A stretch of 64,000 bases of DNA from Pseudomaricurvus alcaniphilus (GCF_011440395.1 NZ_JAAOIX010000004.1:265062-329061), one strand, 5' to 3'. Shown: positions 1 through 9,016, counted from the stretch's first letter. A program made the numbers and translations. The notes: generated by a model from the sequence alone, not told the origin.

Positions 1-410
1 AATTCCACCCCGGGTTGCAACTCAAACAACCAGGTGGTCTGGTCACTGCTGCTAAAAGATTGCGCCAGCGACGGCTGGGCATCGAGGTGCTCATCGAAGC
101 GGGTGAGGCCGTTGTAGAGCATATTGTGGCGCACATAATCGGTGGACAGGGAGCCCTTGGCCGGGTCGAGGGTGTCGGCGGTGGAGATGGACAAACTGGC
201 GACCCGAATCCGCCCCCCTCGCACTGGCGTATTACCGAGCCTGTCCAGCTCTGCCAGCGCCAGGCGTCGCTGCAACTCGGTCTCGTCGCTCGAGTCCGAC
301 AGCGCCGTCCAACCCAGGTAGCCCAGCCCCGCGGCGGCGCCGGCACCCGCCAGCAAGCGCAAGGATTTGCGCCGCTGCTGGTCAACGCTGTCTTTGTTTC
401 GATTTACCAT
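1..410 (-). CDS. ABC transporter substrate-binding protein, family 5 (peptide/opine type), 3' end outside window
   Basis: This gene runs off the left edge; only the N-terminal 136 residues are visible. The start ATG (complement of 408-410) opens a chain with a twin-arginine-like signal (QRRKSLRLLAGAG followed by an Ala/Gly-rich hydrophobic stretch), suggesting Tat export to the periplasm. After it comes the typical opening of family 5 binding proteins: LDPAKG, then a stretch like VRHNMLYNGLTRFDEHL and a 'W.F.L..GV.F'-type strand. The family binds di/oligopeptides, opines, nickel or similar solutes for an ABC importer. It lies downstream of the oxidase and hydrolase on the same strand, so it probably delivers the substrate of this catabolic block. 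The permease and ATPase genes would be to the left, outside the window. Ligand unknown. Confidence 0.85.
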   Translation of the reverse strand, partial: MVNRNKDSVDQQRRKSLRLLAGAGAAAGLGYLGWTALSDSSDETELQRRLALAELDRLGNTPVRGGRIRVASLSISTADTLDPAKGSLSTDYVRHNMLYNGLTRFDEHLDAQPSLAQSFSSSDQTTWLFELQPGVE

Positions 411-498
411 ACTGTCTCTATCCGTCAATTCGATTCAAAGGTGTGCCCAGAAGACTGGCGCAACAGTCACGCTGCCCTGCAGCCCAGCTACCGGGTAC

Positions 499-1788
499 TC
501 ACTGCACCCGGTCCAGCCATTGGTAATACAAGCCCACCAGCGGCAGGAACCAGGGCTTGCCAAAGTGCCCCGGGATCGCCGGCCAGGACAAATCCCGCCA
601 GGGGTTGGCGGCGCGATTACCCGCCATCACCTCAGCCATAACTTCGCCCATATGTACCGACATCTGCACGCCGTGGCCACTGTAGCCCATGGAGTAGTAC
701 AAGCCATTCTTTTCACCGGCCCGGGGCAGGCGATCCTGGCTCATATCCACGGTGCCGCCCCAGCAGTAGTCGATACCCACCCCTTGCAGCTCGGGAAAAT
801 GCCGTTCCAGTGCCGCTCGCAATACCGCACCGCTCTTCTGGTCGGACTTGGGATTGGATACCGCAAAGCGGGCGCGGCCGCCGAACAGCAGGCGATTGTC
901 GGGAGTGAGGCGAAAGTAGTTGCCGATATGGCGGGTGGTGACGTAATTGCGCGACTGCGGCAGCAGCCGCTCGGTCAACTCGGCCGGCAGCGGTGCGGTG
1001 ACCACGGCGAAACTGCCCACCGGCACGATGCGGCGCCGAAACCAGCCAAAGGGGCCGGGGCCGCTGCCACCGGTGGTGACCAGCACCTGTTTGGCCTGCA
1101 CACTGCCGCGAGCCGAGCTCACCTGCCAGTCGCCTGAGGGCAGGCGCTGCAGTCCGGTCACGGCGGCGTGTTCGTACACGCGAGCACCCGCTGCGGCCGC
1201 GGCCTCAGCCAGGCCAACACCGAATTTGCCGACGTGCATTTGCGCACTGTCCGGCTGCAGCAGGCCACCAAAATAGCCGCCGCAACCCAATTCCGCCGGC
1301 AGTTCGGCCGCCGTCACCAGCTTTACACCAGGGTCGACGCCGGCCGCCAGCAAGGCTTCACTGGCGCGGGCCAGGCCCTCGTAGTGTTCCGGCTTGGCCG
1401 CCAGTTTGAGCTTGCCACAGCGGCGGAAACCGCAGTCGATATTTTCTGACTGCACCAGCCGCTCGACTGTGTCGACCGCGCTGTTGTAGGCCAGGTAGAA
1501 GCGCCGCGCCGTGTCCTCGCCAAACTCCTGCACCAGCGCCGAATAGGACTGGGCGGTGCCATTGTTGCACTGGCCGCCATTGCGCCCGGAGGCCTCGCCG
1601 ATGACCCGGCCCGCCTCCAGCACCACCACACTGGCGCCGCGGCGGGCGAGCGCCAGGCCCGCGGACAAACCGCTGTAGCCGCCGCCAACAATGGCCACAT
1701 CCACCCGGTCCGCCGCCTCGCCTACCTGCCCGGCGGCACCGCCCTGGAACGCCGGTGCAGTGTCCAGCCAGAAGGATTCAAGTTTCAT
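499..1788 (-). CDS. FAD-dependent amine oxidoreductase, PuuB/OrdL-like (DAO family)
   Basis: A 429-residue flavoprotein. Residues about 28-57 form the FAD-binding beta-alpha-beta fold (VAIVGGGYSGLSAG ... VVVLEAG), followed by the ASGRNGGQ motif typical of the gamma-glutamylputrescine oxidase (PuuB) group. The C-terminal part carries a GGTVDMSQD..P and MGYSGHGVQ pattern, which is usual for this group. Family members oxidise primary or secondary amines, releasing aldehyde, ammonia and peroxide. The gene starts 6 nt after the stop of the HAD hydrolase and is followed by the binding-protein gene, so the three look co-transcribed. Together with the aminotransferase and semialdehyde dehydrogenase on the other strand, this supports a polyamine-like or acylated amine substrate. 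The exact substrate is not shown by the sequence. Confidence 0.85.
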   Translation of the reverse strand: MKLESFWLDTAPAFQGGAAGQVGEAADRVDVAIVGGGYSGLSAGLALARRGASVVVLEAGRVIGEASGRNGGQCNNGTAQSYSALVQEFGEDTARRFYLAYNSAVDTVERLVQSENIDCGFRRCGKLKLAAKPEHYEGLARASEALLAAGVDPGVKLVTAAELPAELGCGGYFGGLLQPDSAQMHVGKFGVGLAEAAAAAGARVYEHAAVTGLQRLPSGDWQVSSARGSVQAKQVLVTTGGSGPGPFGWFRRRIVPVGSFAVVTAPLPAELTERLLPQSRNYVTTRHIGNYFRLTPDNRLLFGGRARFAVSNPKSDQKSGAVLRAALERHFPELQGVGIDYCWGGTVDMSQDRLPRAGEKNGLYYSMGYSGHGVQMSVHMGEVMAEVMAGNRAANPWRDLSWPAIPGHFGKPWFLPLVGLYYQWLDRVQ

Positions 1789-1794
1789 AGAATT

Positions 1795-2463
1795 TTAGAG
1801 CCCAACGATGCCTGGCAAGCCACCGATATCCTGGATTTCGTGGTAGTTGTAGTAAGGCGTCGACGGCTCGTGGCCGCGGTTGACGAACACCTTGTTCTTG
1901 ATGCCGATATCGTCCGCCGACATCAAGTCGTAGCGCAGGCTGGAGGAGACATGCAGCATGTCTTCGGGATTACAGCCGAGGTTGTCCAGCATATATTCAA
2001 ATGCCTGCAGGCGCGGCTTGTAAGCCTGGGCCTGCTCGGCGGTGTAGACGTGGGCGAACGGCGCCTGCAGCTTCTCAACATTGTGGGGCAACTGCACGTT
2101 CATGGCGTTGGACAGGATCACCAGCGGTATTTCCTTGGCGATAACTTTCAGCGGCTCGGGCACATCCGGGTGCGGCCCCCAGGTGGGCACGGCGTTGTAG
2201 ATAGTGATGGAGTCTTCATCGCGATACTCGATGTTCCAGCGTTTGCAGGTGCGGGCTACGGAGTTGCGCACCACCTCCTGGTAGGGCTTCCAGGCGCCGA
2301 GCACTTCGTCCAGGCGGTAGGCAGAAAAGTCTTTGCAGAACTGGGGCATTTGCTCCGCGGTGACGCGGTCACTGAACAACTCCCGGGCCATGTTGGCCAT
2401 CTGGAAGTAAATCAATGTGCCGTAGCAGTCAAAGCTGATGAATTTGGGTCTGAAAGTGCTCAT
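1795..2463 (-). CDS. Haloacid dehalogenase type II-like HAD hydrolase
   Basis: A 222-residue HAD-superfamily protein. The nucleophile motif is FDCYGTL with Asp at residue 12, motif II is LSNA, and the C-terminal acidic motif is in SLRYDLMSADDIG. The spacing matches L-2-haloacid dehalogenases, but many proteins annotated this way in amine-catabolism operons do not act on halogenated acids. It is the first gene of the minus-strand unit (HAD, FAD oxidase, binding protein) and is divergent from the aminotransferase operon. The role may be hydrolysis of a phosphate or other leaving group on a pathway intermediate; this is an inference. Start ATG at 2463 directly precedes a well-conserved N-terminus. 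Confidence 0.8.
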   Translation of the reverse strand: MSTFRPKFISFDCYGTLIYFQMANMARELFSDRVTAEQMPQFCKDFSAYRLDEVLGAWKPYQEVVRNSVARTCKRWNIEYRDEDSITIYNAVPTWGPHPDVPEPLKVIAKEIPLVILSNAMNVQLPHNVEKLQAPFAHVYTAEQAQAYKPRLQAFEYMLDNLGCNPEDMLHVSSSLRYDLMSADDIGIKNKVFVNRGHEPSTPYYNYHEIQDIGGLPGIVGL

Positions 2464-2902
2464 AGTTTCTCTCGCAGTTTTCCGCAGTGGGTGAATACAG
2501 GTTGAAAAGTATTACAGCACGTTGCCGCCAACAGATAGTCCTGATTTGGAATCCCTGCGCTGAAAAATACGCTGTTTTGGCGTTGCAATCAGCACAGTTT
2601 GCCGTTGCTGATTGTTCTTATTTATACGCGAACCTTGCACCAATGTGGTGACTAAAGATGGTGCCGATTGTCGACCGCTGCCAGCCGGTTTCACCGGCAG
2701 CATATAATGCTGATAATGCCGGAAAAACAACAGAACAATGGAGATTGATTGCGACCTAACAACAACACCCACCAGCGCGCTGTCGTTAACATAGTCCTAC
2801 AGTGCACATTTGCACATTTACATATTGCCCGGCCGCATTAGTTGTTAAACAGGATTGATCAGCGCCGGCCAAAGCAATCCACCCATATGCCGGATGTTAC
2901 CT
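2464..2902. promoter_or_regulatory. Divergent promoter region of the amine-catabolism block
   Basis: No gene is supported in these 439 bases. The region separates the HAD and aminotransferase operons and must hold both promoters. A small inverted repeat, GTGCA-CATT-TGCAC (2802-2815), lies about 90 nt upstream of the aminotransferase start. It overlaps a direct repeat of TGCACATT and is a candidate operator, possibly for the Lrp/AsnC regulator at 9017-9508; that link is a guess. Confidence 0.4.
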
Positions 2903-4285
2903 ATGACCAAATCATTGCTAACCGAGCTGGACCGCAGCCACCTGATCCACCCGGTGATCAATTTCCGTGCCCACGAAGAGAAAGGCGTAAAAATTCTGCA
3001 GAGTGGCGACGGCGCCTGGCTGACCGATATCGATGGCAAGCGCCTGCTCGACGGCTTCGCCGGTTTATGGTGCGTCAATGCCGGCTACGGCCAGCAGAGC
3101 GTGGTGGAAGCTGCCGCCAAACAGATGAGCCAACTGCCCTACGCCACCGGCTATTTTGGCTACGGCTCGGAGCCGGCCATACGGCTGGCGGCGAAACTGG
3201 TGGAACTGACACCGGCGTCCCTTGAGCACGTCTATTTCACCCTTGGTGGCTCCGATGCGGTGGATAGCGCTATTCGCTACATTACCCACTATTACAACGC
3301 CATTGGCCAGCCCCAACGCAAACACTTTATTGCCCAGGAGCGCGGCTACCACGGCTCCTCGGCGGTGGGCGCGGGCATGACCGGCCTGCCGGCTTTCCAC
3401 ACCAATTTCGACCTGCCGCTGGCCAACCAGCACCACATTCCCTGCGCCTACGTCTACCGCAGCCCGGTGGGCAGCGACCCGCAGGCGATAATTGACGCCT
3501 CGGTCGCCAACCTGCGCGCCAAGGTGGCGGAACTGGGTGGCCCCGACCAGGTAGCGGCATTTTTCTGTGAGCCCATCATCGGCTCTGGTGGGGTGCTGGT
3601 GCCGCCGGTGGGCTGGCTCAAGGCCATGGAAGCTACCTGCCGTGAACTGGGCATTCTGCTGCTGGTGGATGAAGTCATTACCGGCTTTGGTCGCACCGGC
3701 CCCATGTTTGCCTGCGAGGCGGAAGGCGTGCAACCGGACCTGATGACCATGGCCAAGGGCCTGACCTCCGGCTACGCCCCCATGGGTGCCGTGATGATGT
3801 CCGATGCCATCTACGCCGGCATTGCCGACGGCCCCAACCGCGCGCCACTGGTGGGCCACGGCCAGACCTACTCCGCCCACCCGGTCAGCGCTGCGGTGGC
3901 GCTGGAAGTACTGCGCCTCTACCAGGAGGGCGGACTGCTGGCCAATGGCCAGAAAGTGGCACCCTACTTCGCCGAGCGCCTGCAGGCCATGACTGCCCAC
4001 CCACTGGTGGGCGACGCCCGCCAGCGCGGCCTGCTGGGCGCGCTGGAACTGGTGGCCGACAAGGGCACTAAAGCGCGCTTTGCGCCGGAACTGCAACTGC
4101 ACGACCGCCTGGCCGGCATCGCCTATGAAAACGGCATTATCTTCCGCGCTTTCGCCGACGGCATCCTCGGCTTCGCCCCGGCCCTGTGTTTTAGCGAGCG
4201 CGACTTCGAGTTCCTGTTCGATCGTTTGACCTTGTCACTCGATACCCTGCTCAACCAAACTGACATCCGCAAGGCGGTGGCCTGA
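2903..4285 (+). CDS. Class III (PLP-dependent) omega-aminotransferase
   Basis: A 460-residue fold-type I aminotransferase of the 4-aminobutyrate/putrescine-pyruvate group. Visible motifs are the GYHGSS segment that packs on the cofactor, LLVDEVITGFGRTG with the Asp that binds the PLP ring nitrogen, and MAKGLTSGY with the Schiff-base lysine. I chose ATG 2903 because the conserved chain starts there; an upstream in-frame ATG at 2855 would add residues that look non-coding. It is followed 2 nt later by the dehydrogenase gene and forms an operon of four genes. Likely role: transfer of an omega-amino group from an amine or omega-amino acid to a keto acid, giving a semialdehyde for the dehydrogenase at 5395. 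Substrate not determined. Confidence 0.88.
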   Translation: MTKSLLTELDRSHLIHPVINFRAHEEKGVKILQSGDGAWLTDIDGKRLLDGFAGLWCVNAGYGQQSVVEAAAKQMSQLPYATGYFGYGSEPAIRLAAKLVELTPASLEHVYFTLGGSDAVDSAIRYITHYYNAIGQPQRKHFIAQERGYHGSSAVGAGMTGLPAFHTNFDLPLANQHHIPCAYVYRSPVGSDPQAIIDASVANLRAKVAELGGPDQVAAFFCEPIIGSGGVLVPPVGWLKAMEATCRELGILLLVDEVITGFGRTGPMFACEAEGVQPDLMTMAKGLTSGYAPMGAVMMSDAIYAGIADGPNRAPLVGHGQTYSAHPVSAAVALEVLRLYQEGGLLANGQKVAPYFAERLQAMTAHPLVGDARQRGLLGALELVADKGTKARFAPELQLHDRLAGIAYENGIIFRAFADGILGFAPALCFSERDFEFLFDRLTLSLDTLLNQTDIRKAVA

Positions 4286-4287
4286 TC

Positions 4288-5376
4288 ATGACCAACTCTA
4301 CCTACAACATCGCCGTAATTGCCGGCGACGGCATCGGCAAGGAAGTTATGCCCGAAGGCCTGCGCGTACTGCAGGCCGCGGCGGCGCGATTTGACATCGA
4401 TATCGCCTACCACCACATCGACTGGGCCGGCTGCGACTACTACGCCGCCCACGGCCAGATGATGCCGGACGACTGGAAAGCACAACTGCAGGGCATGGAC
4501 GCCATTTACTTTGGCGCCGTGGGCTGGCCGGACACCGTGCCCGACCACATCTCCCTGTGGGGCTCGATCCTTAAATTCCGGCGCGAGTTCGACCAGTACA
4601 TCAACTTGCGCCCGGCGCGCACCTTTGCCGGTGTGCCCTGCCCGCTCAACAGCGCCGCTGGCGGCGACATCGATTTTTTGGTGGTGCGGGAAAATACCGA
4701 GGGCGAGTACTCTGCCATCGGCGGCATCATGTTCGAGGGCACCGAGCGCGAGGTGGTGATGCAGCAGTCCGTGTTCACCCGCCACGGCACCGACCGGGTC
4801 ATGCGCTACGCCTTCGACCTGGCCCGGCAGCGCAGCCGCAAACAGCTGACCGTGGCCACCAAGAGTAACGGCATGGCCATCAGCATGCCCTGGTGGGACG
4901 AGCGCGCCGCCGCCATCGCCACTGAATTCCCGGATATCAGCTGGGACAAGCAGCACATCGACATTCTCTGCGCCCGCTTTGTTATGCAGCCCCAGCGCTT
5001 TGACGTGGTGGTGGCCTCCAACCTGTTTGGCGACATCCTCTCCGACTTGGGGCCAGCTTGTACCGGCACCATCGGCCTGGCGCCGTCAGCCAATCTCAAC
5101 CCGGAGCGCAAGTTTCCCTCCCTGTTCGAACCGGTGCACGGCTCGGCCCCGGACATCAGTGGCAAGAACATCGCCAACCCGGTGGCCATGATCTGGTCCG
5201 GCGCCCTATTGCTGGACTTCCTCGGCCAGGGCAGCGGCCCCTGCCGCGAGGCCCACGACACCATCGTCGCCGCCATCGAAACCGTATTGGCCGAAGGACC
5301 GCGCACCGCCGACCTCGGTGGCCAGGCCTCCACCACCGAGATGGGCAAAGCCATCGCCGAGCTGGTGGCCCGATAA
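4288..5376 (+). CDS. Tartrate/D-malate dehydrogenase-type decarboxylating dehydrogenase
   Basis: A 362-residue member of the isocitrate/isopropylmalate dehydrogenase family. The N-terminal IAGDGIG nucleotide-site motif, the substrate-binding arginines in the FRREFDQYINLRP segment, and NLFGDILSDLG with the metal-binding aspartates are all present. The GLAPSANLNPE and FEPVHGSAPDI blocks are also intact. The WPDTVPDHISLW segment matches the TtuC/DmlA (tartrate/D-malate) subgroup rather than LeuB. These enzymes oxidise a 2-hydroxyacid, often with decarboxylation, using NAD. It sits between the aminotransferase and the aldehyde dehydrogenase with almost no spacing, so it works in the same pathway, although a hydroxyacid step is not obvious for simple GABA catabolism. 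Confidence 0.85.
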   Translation: MTNSTYNIAVIAGDGIGKEVMPEGLRVLQAAAARFDIDIAYHHIDWAGCDYYAAHGQMMPDDWKAQLQGMDAIYFGAVGWPDTVPDHISLWGSILKFRREFDQYINLRPARTFAGVPCPLNSAAGGDIDFLVVRENTEGEYSAIGGIMFEGTEREVVMQQSVFTRHGTDRVMRYAFDLARQRSRKQLTVATKSNGMAISMPWWDERAAAIATEFPDISWDKQHIDILCARFVMQPQRFDVVVASNLFGDILSDLGPACTGTIGLAPSANLNPERKFPSLFEPVHGSAPDISGKNIANPVAMIWSGALLLDFLGQGSGPCREAHDTIVAAIETVLAEGPRTADLGGQASTTEMGKAIAELVAR

Positions 5377-5394
5377 TCAGGAGTTTGACCGCGC

Positions 5395-6888
5395 ATGAAT
5401 GAATCCATCCCCCTGCAGCTGCAGCGCGCCGACCTGCTCTGTCGCCAGAACTTTATTGCCGGTCAATGGTGTGACAGTGCCGCCGGCGGTCAACTGGCGG
5501 TGAGCAATCCCGCCACCGACACGGTGTTTGCCCAGGTGGCCAACAGCGACCAGCAAGACGCTCTCGCCGCGGTGGATGCAGCGCAAGCGGCCCTGCCCCG
5601 GTGGCGCGCGCAGACCGCCAGGGCGCGCTCGCAACTGCTGAAACAGTGGCACCGCTTGATCCTCGCCAACAGCGAAGACCTCGCCACCCTGATGTCGCTG
5701 GAGCAGGGCAAACCGCTGGCCGAAGCCCGCGCTGAGGTGGCCTACGGTGCCTCCTATGTGGAGTGGTTTGCGGAGGAAGCGGTGCGCGCCCGCGGCGATA
5801 TCCTGCCAGCGCTGGCGCCCGGCAAGCTGCAGATGGTGGTCAAGGAACCGATCGGCGTGGTGGCCGCCATCACCCCCTGGAACTTCCCCCTGGCCATGAT
5901 CGCGCGCAAACTGGCGCCGGCCCTGGCCGCCGGTTGCACGGTCATTGCCAAGCCCGCCGAGGACACACCGCTGACCGCCCTGGCACTGGTAAAGCTGGCC
6001 GAAGAGGCCGGCTTCCCGGCCGGCACCATCAATATCGTCAGCGCCTCCCGGGAGAGCACCGCGACGGTGGTGGACTGCTGGCTGCGCGACGGCCGGGTGC
6101 GCAAGATCACCTTCACCGGCTCCACTCCGGTGGGCAAGCACCTGGCCCGGGAATCCGCCGACACCCTGAAAAAACTGTCGCTGGAACTGGGCGGTAATGC
6201 CCCCTTTATCGTCTTCGCCGACGCCGACCTGGACGCGGCGGTGAGTGGCCTGATGGCGGCCAAGTTTCGCAACGGCGGCCAGACCTGTGTCTGCCCCAAT
6301 CGGGTCTATGTGCACAGCGATGTGATGGCCGCCTTTACCGAAAAGCTGCAGGCTCAGGTGGAGCAGCTCAGCGTCGGGCCTGCCACCCACCCCGCCGCCA
6401 CCATCGGTCCCATGATCAACCGCCGCGCCATCGACAAGATCCAGCGCCACGTGGACAACGCCGTGGCCCAGGGTGCCCGCCTGGTTGCGGGCGGCCAGCC
6501 GCTGCGCAATGCCATCGCCGACGGCCCGTTTTATTTTGCCCCCACCATCCTCGCCGACGTCACCACCGCTATGGAGGTCTGCCACGAGGAGACCTTCGGC
6601 CCGCTGGTGCCGCTGTTTCGTTTTCACAGCGAGAGCGATGTGATCGAGCAGGCCAACGCCACGCCCTTTGGCCTGGCCGCCTACTTCTACACCCAGGACC
6701 CGAGCCGCATCTGGCGCGTGTCGTCAGCCCTGCAGGCGGGAGTGATTGGCATTAACGAGGGCGCGGTGGCCAGCGAGGCGGCGCCCTTTGGTGGCGCCAA
6801 GGAATCCGGCTACGGCCGCGAGGGGTCGCACTATGGCCTCGATGACTATCAAAACATCAAGTATCTGTGTCAGGGCAATCTGGGTTAG
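5395..6888 (+). CDS. gabD: NAD(P)-dependent succinate-semialdehyde dehydrogenase-like aldehyde dehydrogenase
   Basis: A 497-residue aldehyde dehydrogenase. It shows the ITPWNFPLAM segment, the general-base motif LELGGNAP, and GGQTCVCPNR with the catalytic cysteine; the C-x-C form is typical of the GabD branch. The C-terminal segment PFGGAKESGYGREG is also typical. It oxidises a semialdehyde, probably the product of the upstream aminotransferase, to the acid with NAD(P)+. The ATG follows a GGAG-containing site ('caggagtttgaccgcgc'). The last four residues and the stop codon lie inside the first unit of a 15-bp tandem repeat (6874-6958), so the C-terminus may have been altered by repeat growth. 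Confidence 0.88.
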   Translation: MNESIPLQLQRADLLCRQNFIAGQWCDSAAGGQLAVSNPATDTVFAQVANSDQQDALAAVDAAQAALPRWRAQTARARSQLLKQWHRLILANSEDLATLMSLEQGKPLAEARAEVAYGASYVEWFAEEAVRARGDILPALAPGKLQMVVKEPIGVVAAITPWNFPLAMIARKLAPALAAGCTVIAKPAEDTPLTALALVKLAEEAGFPAGTINIVSASRESTATVVDCWLRDGRVRKITFTGSTPVGKHLARESADTLKKLSLELGGNAPFIVFADADLDAAVSGLMAAKFRNGGQTCVCPNRVYVHSDVMAAFTEKLQAQVEQLSVGPATHPAATIGPMINRRAIDKIQRHVDNAVAQGARLVAGGQPLRNAIADGPFYFAPTILADVTTAMEVCHEETFGPLVPLFRFHSESDVIEQANATPFGLAAYFYTQDPSRIWRVSSALQAGVIGINEGAVASEAAPFGGAKESGYGREGSHYGLDDYQNIKYLCQGNLG

Positions 6889-6958
6889 GACAATCTGGGT
6901 TAGGACAATCTAGGTTAGGACAAGCCAGGTTAAAACAATCCGGGCCAGGGCAATCTGG
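6874..6958 (+). repeat. 15-bp tandem repeat across the gabD stop codon
   Basis: About 5.7 copies of a 15-bp unit (consensus gacaatctgggttag) start inside gabD at 6874. The TAG within unit 1 is the gabD stop, and later units repeat TAG or TAA in the same phase. The period is a multiple of three, so the reading frame sees the same stop repeatedly. A second array of the same period sits across the stop at 18531. Confidence 0.9.
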
Positions 6959-6983
6959 ACACTCAATAAGGAACCAGCAGGTT

Positions 6984-7973
6984 ATGAAGCAGCAGGCAAC
7001 CACTCAGGCAAACAGCACTTTCGAACCCTATCCGGTGGAAATCCAGGCACCGGACATCAGCGCCTTTGCCGAGGGCAATTGCGGCGTGCCCTATGTGTAC
7101 AGTTTTGACAGCGGGGTCTCCGGCCCCCATGTAATGATCAACGCCCTTACCCATGGCAACGAGTTTTGCGGTGCCATCGCGGTGCGGGAGTTACTGCTCA
7201 GCAATGTGCGACCGCGGCGCGGCAAGTTGACCCTGGCGTTTGCCAACCACGCCGCCTTCAGCCGCTTCGACGCCGCCAACCCGGACGCCTCCCGCTTTGT
7301 GGATCGCGACTTCAATCGCGTCTGGACCGAAGCACTGCTGGATGACCTCAGCCAGGACTGTTCGGAGCTGCGCCGGGCGCGGGAGATGCGGCCGGTGATC
7401 GATAAGGTCGACCTGCTGCTCGACCTGCACTCCATGCACGAGCGCAGCGCGCCGCTGATGTTATCCGGGCCGCTGGAAAAGGGCGTTACCTACGCCCGCC
7501 AAATGGCCCTGCCCGGTAATATTATTGTCGATGCCGGTCACGCCGAAGGTCGACGCCTGCGCGATTACAGCGGTTTTGGCGACCCGGCCAGCTGCAAAAA
7601 CGCCCTGCTGGTGGAGTGCGGCCAGCACTGGGAGAGAAACGCGGAAACCGTCGCCCGGCAGTGCGCGGCGCGCTTCCTGATGCTGGCTCGCACGGTCAAT
7701 GAAAACGATATTCCCCGCGCCTGGCGCGCCGCCCCGGAGCCCTACCCGCGGGTAATCCGGGTCACCGATGCCATCGTCGCCAACAGCATGGACTTCCGCT
7801 TCGCCAGCGATTATCGCGGCCTGGAAACCTTCCCCGACAAGGGCACCGTCTACGCCGTGCGCGACGGCCAGCCGCTGGCCACCCCCTACCCCAATTGCGT
7901 GATGGTCATGCCCTCGCTGCGCCAGCTGCGCCCGGGTGTTACCGTAGTGCGCCTGGGCCGGCTGGACAGCTAG
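6984..7973 (+). CDS. Succinylglutamate desuccinylase/aspartoacylase-family deacylase (M14-like)
   Basis: A 329-residue zinc-dependent deacylase of the AstE/AspA type. Zinc ligands are visible in NALTHGNEFCGA (His and Glu) and in LLLDLHSM (His); FVDRDFNRVW is the family's substrate-arginine segment. These enzymes remove an acyl group from an N-acyl amino acid or amine, for example AstE, aspartoacylase and DoeB of ectoine degradation. I chose ATG 6984, preceded by an AAGGAA site; the upstream extension to 6867 only translates the 15-bp repeat. As the last gene of the operon it suggests that the imported substrate, or an intermediate, is N-acylated. No ectoine hydrolase is present, so ectoine is not established as the substrate. 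Confidence 0.82.
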   Translation: MKQQATTQANSTFEPYPVEIQAPDISAFAEGNCGVPYVYSFDSGVSGPHVMINALTHGNEFCGAIAVRELLLSNVRPRRGKLTLAFANHAAFSRFDAANPDASRFVDRDFNRVWTEALLDDLSQDCSELRRAREMRPVIDKVDLLLDLHSMHERSAPLMLSGPLEKGVTYARQMALPGNIIVDAGHAEGRRLRDYSGFGDPASCKNALLVECGQHWERNAETVARQCAARFLMLARTVNENDIPRAWRAAPEPYPRVIRVTDAIVANSMDFRFASDYRGLETFPDKGTVYAVRDGQPLATPYPNCVMVMPSLRQLRPGVTVVRLGRLDS

Positions 7974-8028
7974 ACTAAAGGACTAAAGATCCCCGTGAAC
8001 CGGGGCCAATAAAAGACGACGAGGACCA

Positions 8029-8961
8029 CTAATACCCCCGGCTGAGGTCCACCGCGCCGTGCATTGGCAGCCCCTGCCGAAAGCGGCGCACATTATCCAG
8101 CAACACATCGCAACCGCTGTCGTGGGAAGTCACCCCGGCAATATGGGGGGTCAGCCAGATCTTCGGGTGCTGCCAAAATGGATGGCTGTACCCCGGCGGT
8201 TCCTCTTGCAACACATCCAGCATTGCCGCGCCGAGCTGGCCGCTGTCCAGCGCCGCCAACAAATCCTCTTCCTGCAAGTGACCACCGCGACCGGCATTGA
8301 TAAGCGCCGCCCCGGCGGGCAAGTGGTTGAAGTTGCGGGCGCAGAGGATGTGCCGGGTCTCCGCGGTCAGGGGCAACAGGCAGATCAACAGATCGGTCTG
8401 CTGCAAAAAATCCGGCAGTTGCTCCCAGCCGGCGAAACAGGTCACCCCTTGTAACTGGTGCGCCGAGCGACTCCAGCCGTTGAGCTGAAACCCCAGCGAG
8501 CGCAGCTGGGCGATAACCGCGCGCCCCAGGTTGCCGAGCCCCATCACCCCCACCCTGCGCTGCTGGGCCGGCACCCAGGGCTGCGCCTGCCACTGCTGCT
8601 GGCGCTGCTGCTGCAGGAAACGCGGCATATCCCGGTGCAGGGCCAAAGTGCCCAGGGTGACATATTCCACCATCCCCTGGGCAATGCCCGGGTCCAGCAT
8701 GCGCACCAGTTGCAGCTGCGGCGGAAAGGCACTCAAATCGAAATGATCAACCCCGGCCCCCACCGAAAACACCACCCGCAAATTGGGAAACAACTCCAGC
8801 ATATTGTCCGGCGGCAGCCAGGCCACCAAGAACTCCACCGCCTCCGGGTCGCCCACATCGGGCCAAAGATGAAAGGATAACTCCGGCATTTCCCGGGCAA
8901 AACGCTGCTGCCAGTGACGCCCGCGGGCCTCTTCCGACTTGTAAACTATGGCTGCACAGAT
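8029..8961 (-). CDS. Glyoxylate/hydroxypyruvate reductase A-like 2-hydroxyacid dehydrogenase, start codon abnormal
   Basis: A D-2-hydroxyacid dehydrogenase of the GhrA group. It has the NAD-binding GLGNLGRAV motif, the INAGRGGHLQEEDLL segment and a C-terminal TPHIAG with the catalytic histidine. The first ATG in frame (8889) would give only 286 residues and drop a conserved opening strand. Homologous-looking sequence (IVYKSEEARG) continues upstream, but no ATG, GTG, TTG or CTG is found in that frame. An ATC at 8961-8959 sits 8 nt after a perfect AAGGAG and gives 310 residues, close to GhrA's usual length. I therefore place the start there; it is an ATC start, a mutated ATG, or a sequence error. 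It may reduce glyoxylate or hydroxypyruvate-like products of the neighbouring pathway. Confidence 0.75.
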   Translation of the reverse strand: MCAAIVYKSEEARGRHWQQRFAREMPELSFHLWPDVGDPEAVEFLVAWLPPDNMLELFPNLRVVFSVGAGVDHFDLSAFPPQLQLVRMLDPGIAQGMVEYVTLGTLALHRDMPRFLQQQRQQQWQAQPWVPAQQRRVGVMGLGNLGRAVIAQLRSLGFQLNGWSRSAHQLQGVTCFAGWEQLPDFLQQTDLLICLLPLTAETRHILCARNFNHLPAGAALINAGRGGHLQEEDLLAALDSGQLGAAMLDVLQEEPPGYSHPFWQHPKIWLTPHIAGVTSHDSGCDVLLDNVRRFRQGLPMHGAVDLSRGY

Positions 8962-9016
8962 AACAAATTCTCCTTCAGGTACGGGCGGCTACAAACTCTG
9001 CGCTGCCGCGGCCAAA

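Noticed and set aside
3065..4102. Long ORF (345 codons) antisense to the aminotransferase gene, and other long antisense ORFs such as 5377-6627, 17578-18618 and 46375-47664
   Set aside because: High GC content creates open antisense frames. The opposite strand carries full enzyme motifs, and the antisense translations are His/Gly/Gln-rich without any family pattern.
6867..6983. N-terminal extension of the deacylase rich in GQSGLGQS
   Set aside because: It is only the translation of the 15-bp tandem repeat; a ribosome site and the conserved start are at 6984.
6984..7973. DoeB of an ectoine-degradation operon
   Set aside because: The deacylase, aminotransferase and semialdehyde dehydrogenase are compatible, but no ectoine hydrolase (DoeA) or ectoine ABC genes are in the window, so the label is not justified.
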